Below, one piece after another: positions 1 through 9,150 of a stretch of 64,000 bases of DNA (positions within the stretch are counted from its first letter, which is position 1; each line of letters begins with the position of its first letter). The notes beneath the pieces are model-generated. The model did no database searches, was not told where the DNA came from, and was given only the letters and a program-made list of their open reading frames with translations. The DNA is taken from positions 124,001 through 188,000 of the forward strand of contig NZ_FTOH01000001.1 in NCBI RefSeq assembly GCF_900156675.1, read 5' to 3'. Position numbers and translations under genes: made by a program. The DNA is from Thalassolituus maritimus (GTDB taxonomy: Bacteria > Pseudomonadota > Gammaproteobacteria > Pseudomonadales > Oceanobacteraceae).

Positions 1-1161
1 ATTGGAGATGGCCGAGTCAATATTTTTAAGAAGCGTCATATTGGATTTATGATCTAGCCATGTGTCGAAGGTGAGCGATGAATTTTCAGATAAGTAATTT
101 TTAATAACAGCATACTTGCTTTCTATAATTCCATTTACCTTTTCAATCTTGTTCGAAGCGGAGTTTATCTGTGACTGCAAGTCTGTGATTTTTGCTTTTA
201 CTGATGCAATTTCACTAACAGTATCATTTAAGTCTTGCTGATGGTTATATATAGCCTCAAAGGAGCTTGGTAATGTTTGAACGCAAACCGGACATGTATC
301 TATTTCAGGCCTTTGACTAGCGGTGTTTCGCTTAACTCGCTTTAGAACAATTTCTCTAGTTGAAGCCAAACTTTTTCTATTACAAAGCTGAATGTGATGA
401 TCCTCTTCTCTTATCAATATTCCTCTGAGCTCGGAATACTCTTTAAGATACTTCGTCGACTCACCTTTAAATTCTTCATCTAACAATTTAGATAGTTGTA
501 ATTGATCATTATTGCTTTTCATTGTTTCAAAAAAATCAATCTCGCTTATGATTTCGGACTTTTTCTTTAATAGCTTGTGTAGCAAAATCCGGTCAATATC
601 GGTAGTCAGACCTAAGAAATAATCGAGGTAGTCAAATTTGAAGTTCTTATAAAAATTTAACCCGCTGAAAGACTCTCTTAAATATACCCATCCTACAGAT
701 TGGGATATGTAGTAAGGCAATAACATTACTTCTAATGGAGCTTCTTTTAACTCATTCTTACTCTCCAGAGCTAGGCTGAAGTTAAATATAGAAGATATTT
801 CTTTTTTTAATTTTATATGTTCATTAGAATTGTCTGAGTTTATACCATCAAATCTAAGCGCCCTTTTTCCCTCTTCATATAAATAAAAAGATTGATCGTC
901 TCTAATAAATGTAAATGATGTTTTCTCATCATTTTTATGCACTTCTAAGTCAAGCCGAAAAATTAACTGCTCACTTAAAATTTCTTTTAGCTTTTCATTT
1001 CCGTCATTAATTCCTAGATTGTAAATAATTGACTGGATCAGGGTGCTTTTCCCAGAAGTATTCTTTCCTTTTATAATATTAATGCCTTCGCTAAAAGTGG
1101 TGTAGAAATACTTTCTGTGAACTTCCGAAAAGACTAACAGGCTTTTAAACTTAACTATCAT
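1..1161 (-). CDS. Lamassu LmuB-like SMC/Rad50-type ATPase (partial, C-terminus outside window)
   Basis: The reading frame opens at ATG 1161-1159 and runs without a stop to base 1, giving 387 residues of a longer protein. Residues 32-39 read GKNTSGKS, a Walker A motif placed as in SMC/Rad50/RecN ATPases. A long charged helical stretch follows, and near residue 290 there is CPVC (in DTCPVC), which resembles the zinc-hook CxxC of Rad50. The start overlaps the stop of the upstream nuclease gene by ATGA, so translation is probably coupled. An ATPase of this shape paired with a DUF4297-type nuclease is the layout of Lamassu / ABC-3C anti-phage systems. The Walker B and signature motifs would lie outside the window, so the assignment is by context and the N-terminal half only. 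Confidence 0.75.
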   Translation of the reverse strand, partial: MIVKFKSLLVFSEVHRKYFYTTFSEGINIIKGKNTSGKSTLIQSIIYNLGINDGNEKLKEILSEQLIFRLDLEVHKNDEKTSFTFIRDDQSFYLYEEGKRALRFDGINSDNSNEHIKLKKEISSIFNFSLALESKNELKEAPLEVMLLPYYISQSVGWVYLRESFSGLNFYKNFKFDYLDYFLGLTTDIDRILLHKLLKKKSEIISEIDFFETMKSNNDQLQLSKLLDEEFKGESTKYLKEYSELRGILIREEDHHIQLCNRKSLASTREIVLKRVKRNTASQRPEIDTCPVCVQTLPSSFEAIYNHQQDLNDTVSEIASVKAKITDLQSQINSASNKIEKVNGIIESKYAVIKNYLSENSSLTFDTWLDHKSNMTLLKNIDSAISN

Positions 1162-2249
1162 GATACTATATTCCTTGTCTCCACATATGCAGCAATAATA
1201 ACGAAAGAAACTAATATTTTATCTAATTGTGTTTGATGCATTTGATGAAATTTTTCGTTGATTTTTTTTATGCAGCTGACATCGGAGTAAGATAAATCAT
1301 CTATGTCTCTATTATCATTCACGAAGTGGTATATTTTTTGAAATTCTACTTGTTTTAAATCCTTAAAATAGTCAAAGCAGTTATTGAGAATTTCAGCATA
1401 ATTCCTTCCCTTGCTAATTGGTATTCTTAGAGCCTCAGACAATTCTTGAGCATTATCTCTCCAAAGTTTGAATGCCTTAGATTTACTGCATATGACATTG
1501 ATTGCTTTGAGTATATCTTTTCCATACACTCTCTTTGACTCGTCTAATAATTTGCTAGTGCCACCTTGATTATATACAGTTTCGACTTGTCTAAATAATT
1601 TCAGGAGAAGATCAAGGGCTGCACTAGGATCTGATACTTTATCTTTAAAGAGATCGGATATCATTCCGATCAATTGATTCTGCTGGGCTTTATCTGTGTT
1701 TCCAATATCTATATATCTAAAGCTTACTTTCTCAAGCTGACTAGTCTCATAGGTGAAGTGTTTAAGGTTGTTTAGGATATTACCCTGTATCTTGCTGTGA
1801 AGATCACTATAGAAGGCAACAAGATTATTCTCTCTGACGATTTCACTATATTTTTTTTCGCTCTTTTTCTTGCAGCCACAATTCAGCTTGACACTCTTAT
1901 TTGTTAAAAACGTTAGACCTTGAGAGTAATCTTCACTCTTATCTATAATATCCTTGTCTAGATCATGACCGACTAAAGTCATTTTGGCGATGATTTCAGC
2001 TAAAACTTTTTCTGTTGCCCATTCAGATGTGGACTTCTTGGCTTGATACGCATCGACCTTAAAAACCTCATTGGAATCATTTAAATGGGAAAAAATCACA
2101 TCATCATGATGTTCTATACATATAAAAAAATCATGGGTGACCAAGAAATCATAGTTATCTAACACAATAAAAATTGCGCTATTCCTTTGGAAGGAGAACC
2201 CCGTTAAAGCTTCTACACCTGAATTTGTATCATTTGTTATTTCTGACAT
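1158..2249 (-). CDS. Lamassu LmuA-like effector with Cap4/DUF4297-type nuclease domain
   Basis: This 363-residue protein starts with GVEALTGFSFQRNSAIF (residues 11-27), the typical opening of DUF4297/Cap4 dsDNA endonuclease domains. Candidate PD-(D/E)xK residues follow: E46, D49/D50 and the QxK pair in YQAKK (Q69, K71). The remaining about 250 residues are helical and would correspond to the ABC-3C C-terminal region that docks to the ATPase. It is the first gene of a two-gene operon and overlaps the ATPase gene by four bases. In Lamassu the nuclease is held inactive by the SMC partner and released during phage infection; that role here is inferred from family and context. No separate middle (LmuC-like) gene is present between the two. 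Confidence 0.7.
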   Translation of the reverse strand: MSEITNDTNSGVEALTGFSFQRNSAIFIVLDNYDFLVTHDFFICIEHHDDVIFSHLNDSNEVFKVDAYQAKKSTSEWATEKVLAEIIAKMTLVGHDLDKDIIDKSEDYSQGLTFLTNKSVKLNCGCKKKSEKKYSEIVRENNLVAFYSDLHSKIQGNILNNLKHFTYETSQLEKVSFRYIDIGNTDKAQQNQLIGMISDLFKDKVSDPSAALDLLLKLFRQVETVYNQGGTSKLLDESKRVYGKDILKAINVICSKSKAFKLWRDNAQELSEALRIPISKGRNYAEILNNCFDYFKDLKQVEFQKIYHFVNDNRDIDDLSYSDVSCIKKINEKFHQMHQTQLDKILVSFVIIAAYVETRNIVS

Positions 2250-2487
2250 AACTGCCCATAGTTAACCATGTATATAGTCGAGCTCGAGTCCATAGCTCTT
2301 TATTACCTTTCAGATCTCTACTCTTTTTAATGTCCGCTTAGTGTCGAAATGAGCCAAAACCTAACCAGCTATAATCAATACAAGATAACCACATAAACCA
2401 CTAGGGGCAACCACAATCATTGATGCAGCTTAAGGTTTATCTGAATAACGCAGATATTGCCCTGGTCGTCCTCCACTGGCGAAATAG

Positions 2488-2889
2488 TACTCGAGGTTAA
2501 GCATTCGAAATGCTTACGGTATCCAATCCGCGCAGGGTTGGTTCAGGTTTCCAAAGGGCTTGAATACGCTCTTTGGTCTCCATGAAGTGGTCAAGGGGTA
2601 TCGGGGAGCAGGAACGCTCCATGGTTGGTGGTTGAACGAACAATTGTTCATGCATGGTTGGGTGCAGGATGGAGAGGCATGTCTCCAAGCCCCTGCGAGT
2701 GGTGAAACGGCGATACGTTTTGTGATACCGAAAACCTCAACGCTGTATCGGTATCAGGCCGGAGGGATGCAACGGGAACACGCCAGTGGGTTCCCTTGCC
2801 AAGATTCCCTTTGTGATCAATTGCTTGCATTTGTATTACACAGGGACATCTTGCAGTGCGCAGCTCTGTTCAATCCCAGTGGTGAATGA
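2488..2889 (+). pseudogene. Possible gene remnant or small unknown protein
   Basis: A frame with coding-like composition is open from 2488 to a TGA at 2889. It contains no ATG before the tryptophan-rich segment GAGTLHGWW; the only plausible initiator is TTG at 2560, preceded by AAAGGGC, which would give 109 residues. I do not recognise the family. The lack of a clear start suggests a 5'-truncated remnant, and GC content is higher than in the neighbouring island genes. It sits in the 700-base gap between the Lamassu-like pair and the metallopeptidase gene. A 19-base inverted repeat lies at 2498-2516. No other gene is evident in this gap. Confidence 0.3.
2498..2516. repeat. Inverted repeat TAAGCATT-CGA-AATGCTTA
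   Basis: Perfect 8-base arms are separated by 3 bases. It is AT-rich with no T-tract, so it is an unlikely intrinsic terminator; it could be an operator or a recombination scar. It overlaps the upstream part of the possible remnant gene. Confidence 0.5.
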
Positions 2890-2950
2890 CGAGACCGTCC
2901 ATTCAGTTTAATATCATCATGAGGTACGGGCTAACCAAAAGGATGTCGAT

Positions 2951-4270
2951 ATGCCAATGAAAAGCTGCCAGTCACTTCTCGATAAGCTGTACAGACAGCA
3001 CGCTCGAAGGTCTGGGATTGATCTAAAAGCAGATTTGCACTCTAACATTTTGGACAATCCGAATACGGCCCACCTTCTCGATTATGTGTATGGCATAAAG
3101 AAACCTCATCGCTCAATGCCGGATGGGTATTTGGATCATCTCCCTTGCTGCATCGAAAGAAACCTTAATACACCTATTGAGAACCTAGAGTCGGTCTATA
3201 GCATCAATAAGTTCTTGTACTCTGTTTTTGATAATGACTTTGATGCATTAGGTGATTTTTTCAGGGTGGTTCCCAGTTTAGGCCTAGATGCTACTTTTCT
3301 TTCTGATCAGTCAGACCACTCATTCGGCTTCATATTTAATTCCAGCTTGGTGGATATGGCTCGATATGTGTCAGAAATAATTATTTCCAATAATGTTGTT
3401 GGTGTTCAATTTGGAACAGGCCAAACATCCCAGCCAGAAAATATCTATTATTCAGCAATGCTGTACGGTGATTTGGTTATAGATATGGCTCATAAGTTGT
3501 TGGCGGGCAGGCAGATCTCCAAGCCTGACCGTGACCAAAGGACAACATGGGTGGAGTATGCATTTTGGGGGGCAGAGGCAGCAAGTTCGTTTCTAGTAGC
3601 CCATGAATTAGGTCACTTCAAGCTTCGACATGATTGTGATGACGTGGAATGTGATATTGACTATGAATACATTCAAGGGTTTGAGCAGGCCATGATTCCT
3701 CTATTCAAAGCTCATGGGTATGAATTTGAATGGATGGGAAGCGATGAGTTCGCAAGGCGATTTATTTCGAATTTAAAGGAATTTGAAGCTGATGAAGAAG
3801 GTCTTCTTCAGACTCTGACTTACCTGATTTCTGATGACAACTCTTTTGTTGATAAAACGGATCGCTGGAGAATTGGGGTTTCTGGGTGCCTGATTACACT
3901 GTACACCTTGCAGTTTATTGAAAGACTATATCATTTTCACTCTTTTTCCTTGGATATAGAGAGTGACCCATTATATTTTTCCGATGTATACGAGTTTGTT
4001 GTCGAAAGCAAAAACACGTCACCTCAAACCAGAATAACGAGAATCCTAAAATATCTGAAAGGTAATTTTGCTAATACTTTCTTCGAGGGACAAAGTGTTT
4101 CCGCGATACAGGGAGATATTGACAATATTGACTACAATATTAACCAATTCTTTCAGGTATTGTGGAATCATTTTCTACAGGAATGGCTGTTAAAAAACGA
4201 AATTTTATCTCCTTCTTTAGAAATTCAAGAGTACTTTGGTGAGTCTAAGCTCAGCCGAATATACTCCTGA
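2951..4270 (+). CDS. HExxH zinc metallopeptidase-like protein
   Basis: A 439-residue protein with HELGH at residues 218-222 and a downstream KEFEADEEG near residues 275-283. This is the HExxH...ExxxD arrangement of gluzincin-type metallopeptidases, where the second motif supplies the third zinc ligand. No signal peptide or membrane segment is visible, so it is probably cytoplasmic. AAGGA lies seven bases before the ATG, supporting this start. Its neighbours are a Lamassu-like pair upstream and an ankyrin protein convergently downstream. Similar island-borne peptidases sometimes act as proteolytic effectors in defence, but nothing in the sequence proves that. Substrate unknown. Confidence 0.65.
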   Translation: MPMKSCQSLLDKLYRQHARRSGIDLKADLHSNILDNPNTAHLLDYVYGIKKPHRSMPDGYLDHLPCCIERNLNTPIENLESVYSINKFLYSVFDNDFDALGDFFRVVPSLGLDATFLSDQSDHSFGFIFNSSLVDMARYVSEIIISNNVVGVQFGTGQTSQPENIYYSAMLYGDLVIDMAHKLLAGRQISKPDRDQRTTWVEYAFWGAEAASSFLVAHELGHFKLRHDCDDVECDIDYEYIQGFEQAMIPLFKAHGYEFEWMGSDEFARRFISNLKEFEADEEGLLQTLTYLISDDNSFVDKTDRWRIGVSGCLITLYTLQFIERLYHFHSFSLDIESDPLYFSDVYEFVVESKNTSPQTRITRILKYLKGNFANTFFEGQSVSAIQGDIDNIDYNINQFFQVLWNHFLQEWLLKNEILSPSLEIQEYFGESKLSRIYS

Positions 4271-4287
4271 TTTCTTGTCTTCTAGAT

Positions 4288-4983
4288 TTAACCAATTTCG
4301 AACTTGTTTGGAAATGCACTCCAAGACTTACGCATATGAGGTAGGAACTCTTCGATACATTCCCTGTGGTAGGTTGCGAAGTCGATTCCTCGTTCTCTTG
4401 CCTGTGCTTCAGATGCGGTTCTGACATCCCACCCCAGTTCTTCTGTAACCCCCTTAGCTAATAACAGGTTTGATACAGGGAGCCTGCCAATCCCGTCCTT
4501 GATTAGTAAATCGCATTTTTCAGTTTCCAAGAGCATTTTTATGGCGCGCTCATTATTGAACTCGGTCGCAATATGCATTGCTGTTTCCAACGTCCTTGGG
4601 TCTTGGAAATTTACAGGAAAATCCTCATCAAGAAACTCTTCCATTTTGTCAAATTCATGCCAGCGAACCGCTGCTAAGAATTCAAGACCAAGAGAGATTA
4701 GTTTTCTTTCTTCGTCATTTTTGCCAAATATTTTTGAAAGGCTTTTCGCTCTTCTTATGTCGCGATCATACATGCTTCCTGTTTCGCTTTCTCTGTAAAG
4801 GTGTTGTATTAAGCTCTTTACAGTTTTATCAGTTAAGTTCTCTATATTATTCATTGAGCCAGAAAAACTAAGGGAGTTAACTGTAGACTTCTCTAAGTCT
4901 GCCTTTATTAGCTCCCTTACAGGTTTAAGTTGACCTGTATTTACTAAGCTCTCATATCTTTTAATAATACCGTAATTTGACAT
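4288..4983 (-). CDS. Ankyrin-repeat protein
   Basis: This 231-residue protein has ankyrin-like segments in its second half: FPVNFQDPRTLETAMHIATE, then NNERAIKMLLE and DLLIKDGIGRLPVSNLL. The pattern is two degenerate 33-residue repeats. The N-terminal half is helical and not recognised. I place the start at ATG 4983, with GGGA nine bases upstream; a TTG at 4998 is the alternative. It is the second gene of a two-gene operon, 27 bases after the unknown gene at 5011-5838. Ankyrin repeats usually bind proteins, so it may act as a partner or inhibitor of its neighbour (inference). Confidence 0.65.
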   Translation of the reverse strand: MSNYGIIKRYESLVNTGQLKPVRELIKADLEKSTVNSLSFSGSMNNIENLTDKTVKSLIQHLYRESETGSMYDRDIRRAKSLSKIFGKNDEERKLISLGLEFLAAVRWHEFDKMEEFLDEDFPVNFQDPRTLETAMHIATEFNNERAIKMLLETEKCDLLIKDGIGRLPVSNLLLAKGVTEELGWDVRTASEAQARERGIDFATYHRECIEEFLPHMRKSWSAFPNKFEIG

Positions 4984-5010
4984 AATGCATAATCCCAAAA
5001 ATATTTTACG

Positions 5011-5838
5011 TCAACTAATTTTTTCGAATATGGCAATATTTTTTATAGTTTCGTTGGTGATGCAACTAAGATAGTCATCGCAATAATCAATTTGATATGG
5101 AAGATCATGCATTATAAAGCCTATCTGTTTTGCTTTTTCACCATCGTAAATATCTGTATCAATATCAAGTGAATACAAATGAAAGTTCGCCAGTGATCCA
5201 AGCCTATTGAGAATAAAGAATAAGTTGTCTTCAGAAGTCGGTACGCAGTATCCCTTAAATTCAGCTTTTAGATTAATAAGGTCAGCGTCAAAGACTTCAA
5301 GCGAAACGGCTAATGCATGCCTGCTGTATGTATTGGAAAACGATAAAGTGCAATATCCCTGTTTGCTTTTGTATCCATACTTATCAAAGAGTTGTGATGT
5401 CGATAGGAAAGGCCTTATATTGCTCTGATTGTACTGTCTGTACAGTAATTCAGGATCAATTATAAAGTCATTGTTTGATTTGCTATTGCTTATAATGAGT
5501 GAGTCAATATCCGTAATTTTATACTCACTCTTCTCATCAGTTAAAAACGACACAAATAAATCCAATGTGGATTTATTTGGAACAGATTGGACGCGATCAC
5601 CACTTTCATTTCTTTCTCCCGTTAAGAAGCGCCAGATTATCCGTTTAGTGATCGGGCGTGCCTCAAAAGACAACGTGTCTTCGTAGTAGTGATTAATCAT
5701 GTCGGCCAATGTTTCATCACTTACGTTAGCTAAACTGCGTGATTTCTTCGTTTTAGCGTTGTCCTTTATTTCACCTAAACATAACCGAACAGCGTCAATC
5801 TCTTCGGGTAAATAATCCTCACTCTTTTCAAAAAACAT
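5011..5838 (-). CDS. Hypothetical protein
   Basis: A 275-residue protein of a family I do not recognise. The N-terminal about 90 residues are charged and helical (KTKKSRSLANVSDETLADMI), with a possible winged-helix-like PITKRIIWRFLTGER segment near residue 65. The C-terminal half is beta-rich, with several YxxD/DxD patches (LDIDTDIYDG). There is no signal peptide or membrane helix. It is transcribed with the downstream ankyrin gene and faces away from the mobilizable element. An N-terminal DNA- or RNA-binding part with a ligand-binding C-terminus is possible, but this is speculation. Confidence 0.5.
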   Translation of the reverse strand: MFFEKSEDYLPEEIDAVRLCLGEIKDNAKTKKSRSLANVSDETLADMINHYYEDTLSFEARPITKRIIWRFLTGERNESGDRVQSVPNKSTLDLFVSFLTDEKSEYKITDIDSLIISNSKSNNDFIIDPELLYRQYNQSNIRPFLSTSQLFDKYGYKSKQGYCTLSFSNTYSRHALAVSLEVFDADLINLKAEFKGYCVPTSEDNLFFILNRLGSLANFHLYSLDIDTDIYDGEKAKQIGFIMHDLPYQIDYCDDYLSCITNETIKNIAIFEKIS

Positions 5839-5958
5839 ATTTCCCTCGTGTCAAGATCCTAGCTTTTAACGCAGGGAACATGGGGAACAAGTCAATTCCT
5901 TACCTGAGATAGCCTAACCCTTATCGCACGTTGACACATTCTTGGGTTGCATATAGCT

Positions 5959-6174
5959 ATGAATATCTCGTGGAAAGACTTTGCCCTATGGCCTGCTACA
6001 CACATTGTTAATGCCATCCTAATGCTTTTTGGCTTGGATTTGCACAACCTCCCGTCTGAATGGCGAGTGATCATCGTTGGCGTGATTGCCTTCATGTTCT
6101 GGGCGCACATTGCCAAACTGATCATTGGCGTTATACAGCGCCGTATCTTCGGCCACTACGGGAATGGTGGCTGA
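5959..6174 (+). CDS. Small membrane protein at the head of the mobilization operon
   Basis: A 71-residue protein with one or two hydrophobic segments (VNAILMLFGL and VIIVGVIAFMFWAHIAKLII). It ends two bases before the ATG of the coupling-protein gene, so the two are in one operon. It may be an accessory inner-membrane subunit for the coupling ATPase. A TTG at 5947 is an alternative start; ATG 5959 is preferred although its ribosome-binding site is weak. No family recognised. Confidence 0.55.
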   Translation: MNISWKDFALWPATHIVNAILMLFGLDLHNLPSEWRVIIVGVIAFMFWAHIAKLIIGVIQRRIFGHYGNGG

Positions 6175-6175
6175 T

Positions 6176-7924
6176 ATGAATACGTCATCATCTGCTATTC
6201 CGTCCATGCCTGAGTTAGCCGAACTCGTTGCGACATTGCAGTCAATCTCACCTGAAGAGATTGTCGACTTAGCTGTCATCATGGGACTGACCTACGTTCT
6301 CACTTGCTTTGCTGTGAAAGCATTTCTGCTGCAGCTGCTTCGCGCCTTTGGCCTCTACAGTCCCCCTGTCTATGCAGCACTGCCCAGTACCTTGCCGTAC
6401 TGGCGGGTTATATTTCGGTTGCACATGACGTTCACGCACTGGCGTGAAACCGTCTTCCGGTTTGGTCAGTATGCCACCGCCGGTTTTGCAGGCACGCTGG
6501 CCACCATGACTCAGCTATATACGCCCTCGACGGTTTTGATTGGGCGCGTATGGTGGGCAGGATTTGGGCTGGTACAGCCTGTAGGCGCGCGCATTCAGCG
6601 CCATATCATGGTGTACGCCATGACCGGCGCGGGTAAAACGACATGGATCACCACCATGCTGGCGCTCTGGCGTGGCAGTGCCTGCATTGTTGATCCCAAA
6701 GGGCAGATTACGTATGCCTTGGCGCGCGCTGATAAGCGTGAGTGGATTGTGTTTCGTCCGCACGAGCCTGAGCGTTCTGCGCAGTGGAACCCACTGGATG
6801 ACATCAAGGCCGCTATGCAGCGTGAAGGCCACGACAGCGCTGTTAAGTGGGCGCAACGCCTGTCTGAAAGCCTGATTGTGACGCCTGCTCAAACTAAAAC
6901 TCCCTTCTTCGCGGATACAGCCCGCGGCTATCTGACGGGCTTAATCCTGCATGTGCTCTCTGCCCATGAAGACGATTGCCACACACTGCTGTTTGTTTAT
7001 GAGCTGGCCGTACATGGCTGCCGCGTCTTTAACGATGACGGAGCGATAGAAAGCACGCCCAAAGAGGCTAGGCAGATTCTGGATAAAAAATTGCTGGAGA
7101 ACCCCGCCTTTCAGGGGGCGGTGAGTTCCTCGGCCAGTGCTTTTATCAATGCCAGTGGTGATACCAAAGGCTCTCTGGTTGCGACCCTGCTGGAGCAACT
7201 TAAATGGATGGCGTTGCCATCGGTGAAGTTTTTGCTGTCTGCGACCACAAGGCCTCTGAGTGATGCGAAATCACGAGATGATGTGGTGTTTGCGTTTGTC
7301 GCGCCGGTACTGTCATTGCGGGAAGAGCTGAAGCCACTGTTTCGCGTCTATACCAACTTTGTTTCTTACACCTTTGAATCTGTCCCTAAAAAGAAAGGTC
7401 AGTGCCTGTTTGTCATTGATGAGGTTCAGGCGATGGGTCACAACGCCACATTGGAAGTGGCGCTGCCTGTAGCGCGCTCATACGGCCTGTCTGTAGTGGC
7501 TATTGCACAGGATCGCGAGGGTATGAAGGCATCCTACCCTCAGACCTATGGCAGCTTTGAGGGGAACGCCGATGTGGTGCTCTTCATGGCCACCAACCAC
7601 CCCGACAATTACAACTATGTCAGCCAGGCATTAGGCAAACGTACCCATATCGAAACTGATCATCGCACTGGTCGTAAGGCTTACCGCGAGACAGACGTGA
7701 TGACGCCAGATCAGGTGAAGCGTTTTCTTTCCCCCGATAAAGGCAACCTGATTGCCATACGCGCTGGCGCACGCGCGATACGCCTGAAGATTGCACCGTA
7801 CTTCAGTGAGCTGCTCGTCACGGCCTATGCCCCAGATCCTGATCACCGTGAACCCATTTTACGGCGTATCAGTCGCCTGATTTTCAACCCTAAATCCATC
7901 GTTAGAAAGAGGACTGAGCCATGA
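6176..7924 (+). CDS. VirD4/TraG-like type IV coupling ATPase
   Basis: A 582-residue protein with N-terminal hydrophobic segments (about residues 30-60 and 105-130), then a Walker A MTGAGKTTW near residue 150 and Walker B LFVIDEVQAMG near residue 412. This is the T4CP/TraD-VirD4 plan: a membrane-anchored hexameric ATPase that hands relaxosome DNA to a mating channel. ATG 6176 follows a GGTGG motif and the preceding stop. Its stop overlaps the next gene by ATGA. Relaxase and MobC-like genes lie downstream in the same orientation, but no mating-pore genes are present, so a helper conjugative system would be needed for transfer. Confidence 0.8.
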   Translation: MNTSSSAIPSMPELAELVATLQSISPEEIVDLAVIMGLTYVLTCFAVKAFLLQLLRAFGLYSPPVYAALPSTLPYWRVIFRLHMTFTHWRETVFRFGQYATAGFAGTLATMTQLYTPSTVLIGRVWWAGFGLVQPVGARIQRHIMVYAMTGAGKTTWITTMLALWRGSACIVDPKGQITYALARADKREWIVFRPHEPERSAQWNPLDDIKAAMQREGHDSAVKWAQRLSESLIVTPAQTKTPFFADTARGYLTGLILHVLSAHEDDCHTLLFVYELAVHGCRVFNDDGAIESTPKEARQILDKKLLENPAFQGAVSSSASAFINASGDTKGSLVATLLEQLKWMALPSVKFLLSATTRPLSDAKSRDDVVFAFVAPVLSLREELKPLFRVYTNFVSYTFESVPKKKGQCLFVIDEVQAMGHNATLEVALPVARSYGLSVVAIAQDREGMKASYPQTYGSFEGNADVVLFMATNHPDNYNYVSQALGKRTHIETDHRTGRKAYRETDVMTPDQVKRFLSPDKGNLIAIRAGARAIRLKIAPYFSELLVTAYAPDPDHREPILRRISRLIFNPKSIVRKRTEP

Positions 7925-8211
7925 CACCCATTAACCAGAGCACTGCCAGCCAAGCACTGACGCATATCAAACAAGCCGTAGCCGCGCATCAGATCCCAGA
8001 TCTATCGCTGCTAAAGAGCCTGTACTTGGAGCGGCAGCGAGAAAAGAAAGAGCAGATCAACGCGCTGCTTGCCCAGCAGAAGCAATGCATCGCACGCGGC
8101 GAAGCGGCGGCCTGCGCCATGTATCAGCGCCACCAATATCAAGCCAATGCCAGCGGCAAGGCATTCGATATGAACGCCTATGAGCACACGCTTCAACCAC
8201 ATGAGGAATAA
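7921..8211 (+). CDS. Hypothetical protein of the mobilization operon
   Basis: A 96-residue hydrophilic, helix-rich protein with a basic/acidic stretch YLERQREKKEQINALLAQQK that could form a coiled coil. It overlaps the coupling-ATPase gene by ATGA and ends four bases before the next start, so it is firmly within the operon. No family recognised; a small relaxosome or coupling accessory factor is a reasonable guess. Confidence 0.5.
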   Translation: MTPINQSTASQALTHIKQAVAAHQIPDLSLLKSLYLERQREKKEQINALLAQQKQCIARGEAAACAMYQRHQYQANASGKAFDMNAYEHTLQPHEE

Positions 8212-8215
8212 CGTC

Positions 8216-9136
8216 ATGAGCCAGACCATTTTTAATCAGCCTGTACAGGCAACCTTAGAAACCTTGCGCCAGCCAAGTCTGGCTGAAGCGCAACAATTGC
8301 CCTCAATCAAATGGGCGCTGGCAGCCTGCGCCCTGATTGCGATGCTTGTGGTCGCCTTTGAGGCCAAGATTGTCTACGCCACGTTCGATATGACCTTTGG
8401 CTCCAGTGACAGCGTGTGGAAGCCTTGGATTATGGCGTTTGCCAGTTTGATTCTGGTGCTGGCCGTGCATTTTATCGGCCATAAGAACGCTCAGCATCCG
8501 GTGATCCGCTTCGTAAACCGAGCTGCCGCCATACTGATTCCGGCCTACCTGCTGGGCATTGGGGTTTTGATTGTCGTTACACTGTACAACAATGGCTTGG
8601 GCGAAATGCTGATGGCCTCCAGTGCAGACATCTCACTTGAGGCCATGCTCAACCCAGAGCCCGACAGCGCCTTGGATCAGGTCATGACAACGGCTTTAAC
8701 GCCGCTGGCAGGCATTCTGTTCTCTGTAGGGATTGGCTCACTTGCCATTGTCTCGGTCTTTGTCGCGCATTTCACGCTTTCCAAAGTGGAAATACTCGCC
8801 GAAAAATACCTGCGCATTTCTCAAGCGGCGGCGCTGGACAACCGCGATGTGCAAGCCTATCAGCAAGCCTTCGCCGACTATGACGCACTACAGGCACAAA
8901 TTGACAACCTGATTATTCAGGACGAAGAGGCTCTTCGTGAAGCCTTGGCGGATGAAGTGCTGATCAGCATTCAGGATGGCTTAGCCCCCACCGTTCAGCT
9001 CATCAATCAAAGCAAATACCAGCAACGACCTGAAGGCCTGTTGCCACCCAACCAGATCAACGTCACGGCACTGGAGAAAGCCATCAAGCCCATTCAGTCC
9101 ATTAACCGCAAAGACATTCTGAAGCACTTAGCCTGA
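8216..9136 (+). CDS. Multi-pass membrane protein of the mobilization operon
   Basis: A 306-residue protein with about four transmembrane helices: residues about 35-55 (WALAACALIAMLVVAF), 75-95, 105-130 and 175-205 (ILFSVGIGSLAIVSVFVAHF). A cytoplasmic coiled-coil tail of about 100 residues follows (EILAEKYLRISQAAALD onward). ATG 8216 follows GAGGAATAACGTC, a good ribosome-binding site; an upstream start would overlap the previous gene. It lies between the coupling ATPase and the secreted VWA protein, suggesting an envelope complex for DNA transfer. Family not recognised. Confidence 0.6.
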   Translation: MSQTIFNQPVQATLETLRQPSLAEAQQLPSIKWALAACALIAMLVVAFEAKIVYATFDMTFGSSDSVWKPWIMAFASLILVLAVHFIGHKNAQHPVIRFVNRAAAILIPAYLLGIGVLIVVTLYNNGLGEMLMASSADISLEAMLNPEPDSALDQVMTTALTPLAGILFSVGIGSLAIVSVFVAHFTLSKVEILAEKYLRISQAAALDNRDVQAYQQAFADYDALQAQIDNLIIQDEEALREALADEVLISIQDGLAPTVQLINQSKYQQRPEGLLPPNQINVTALEKAIKPIQSINRKDILKHLA

Positions 9137-9150
9137 CAGGAGTATTACCC

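Noticed and set aside
1-20. GGAGATGGC near base 5 resembles the ssrA 3' end and could be a left attachment site
   Set aside because: Only nine bases match and the sequence lies inside the uninterrupted ATPase reading frame; a true attachment duplicate should be longer.
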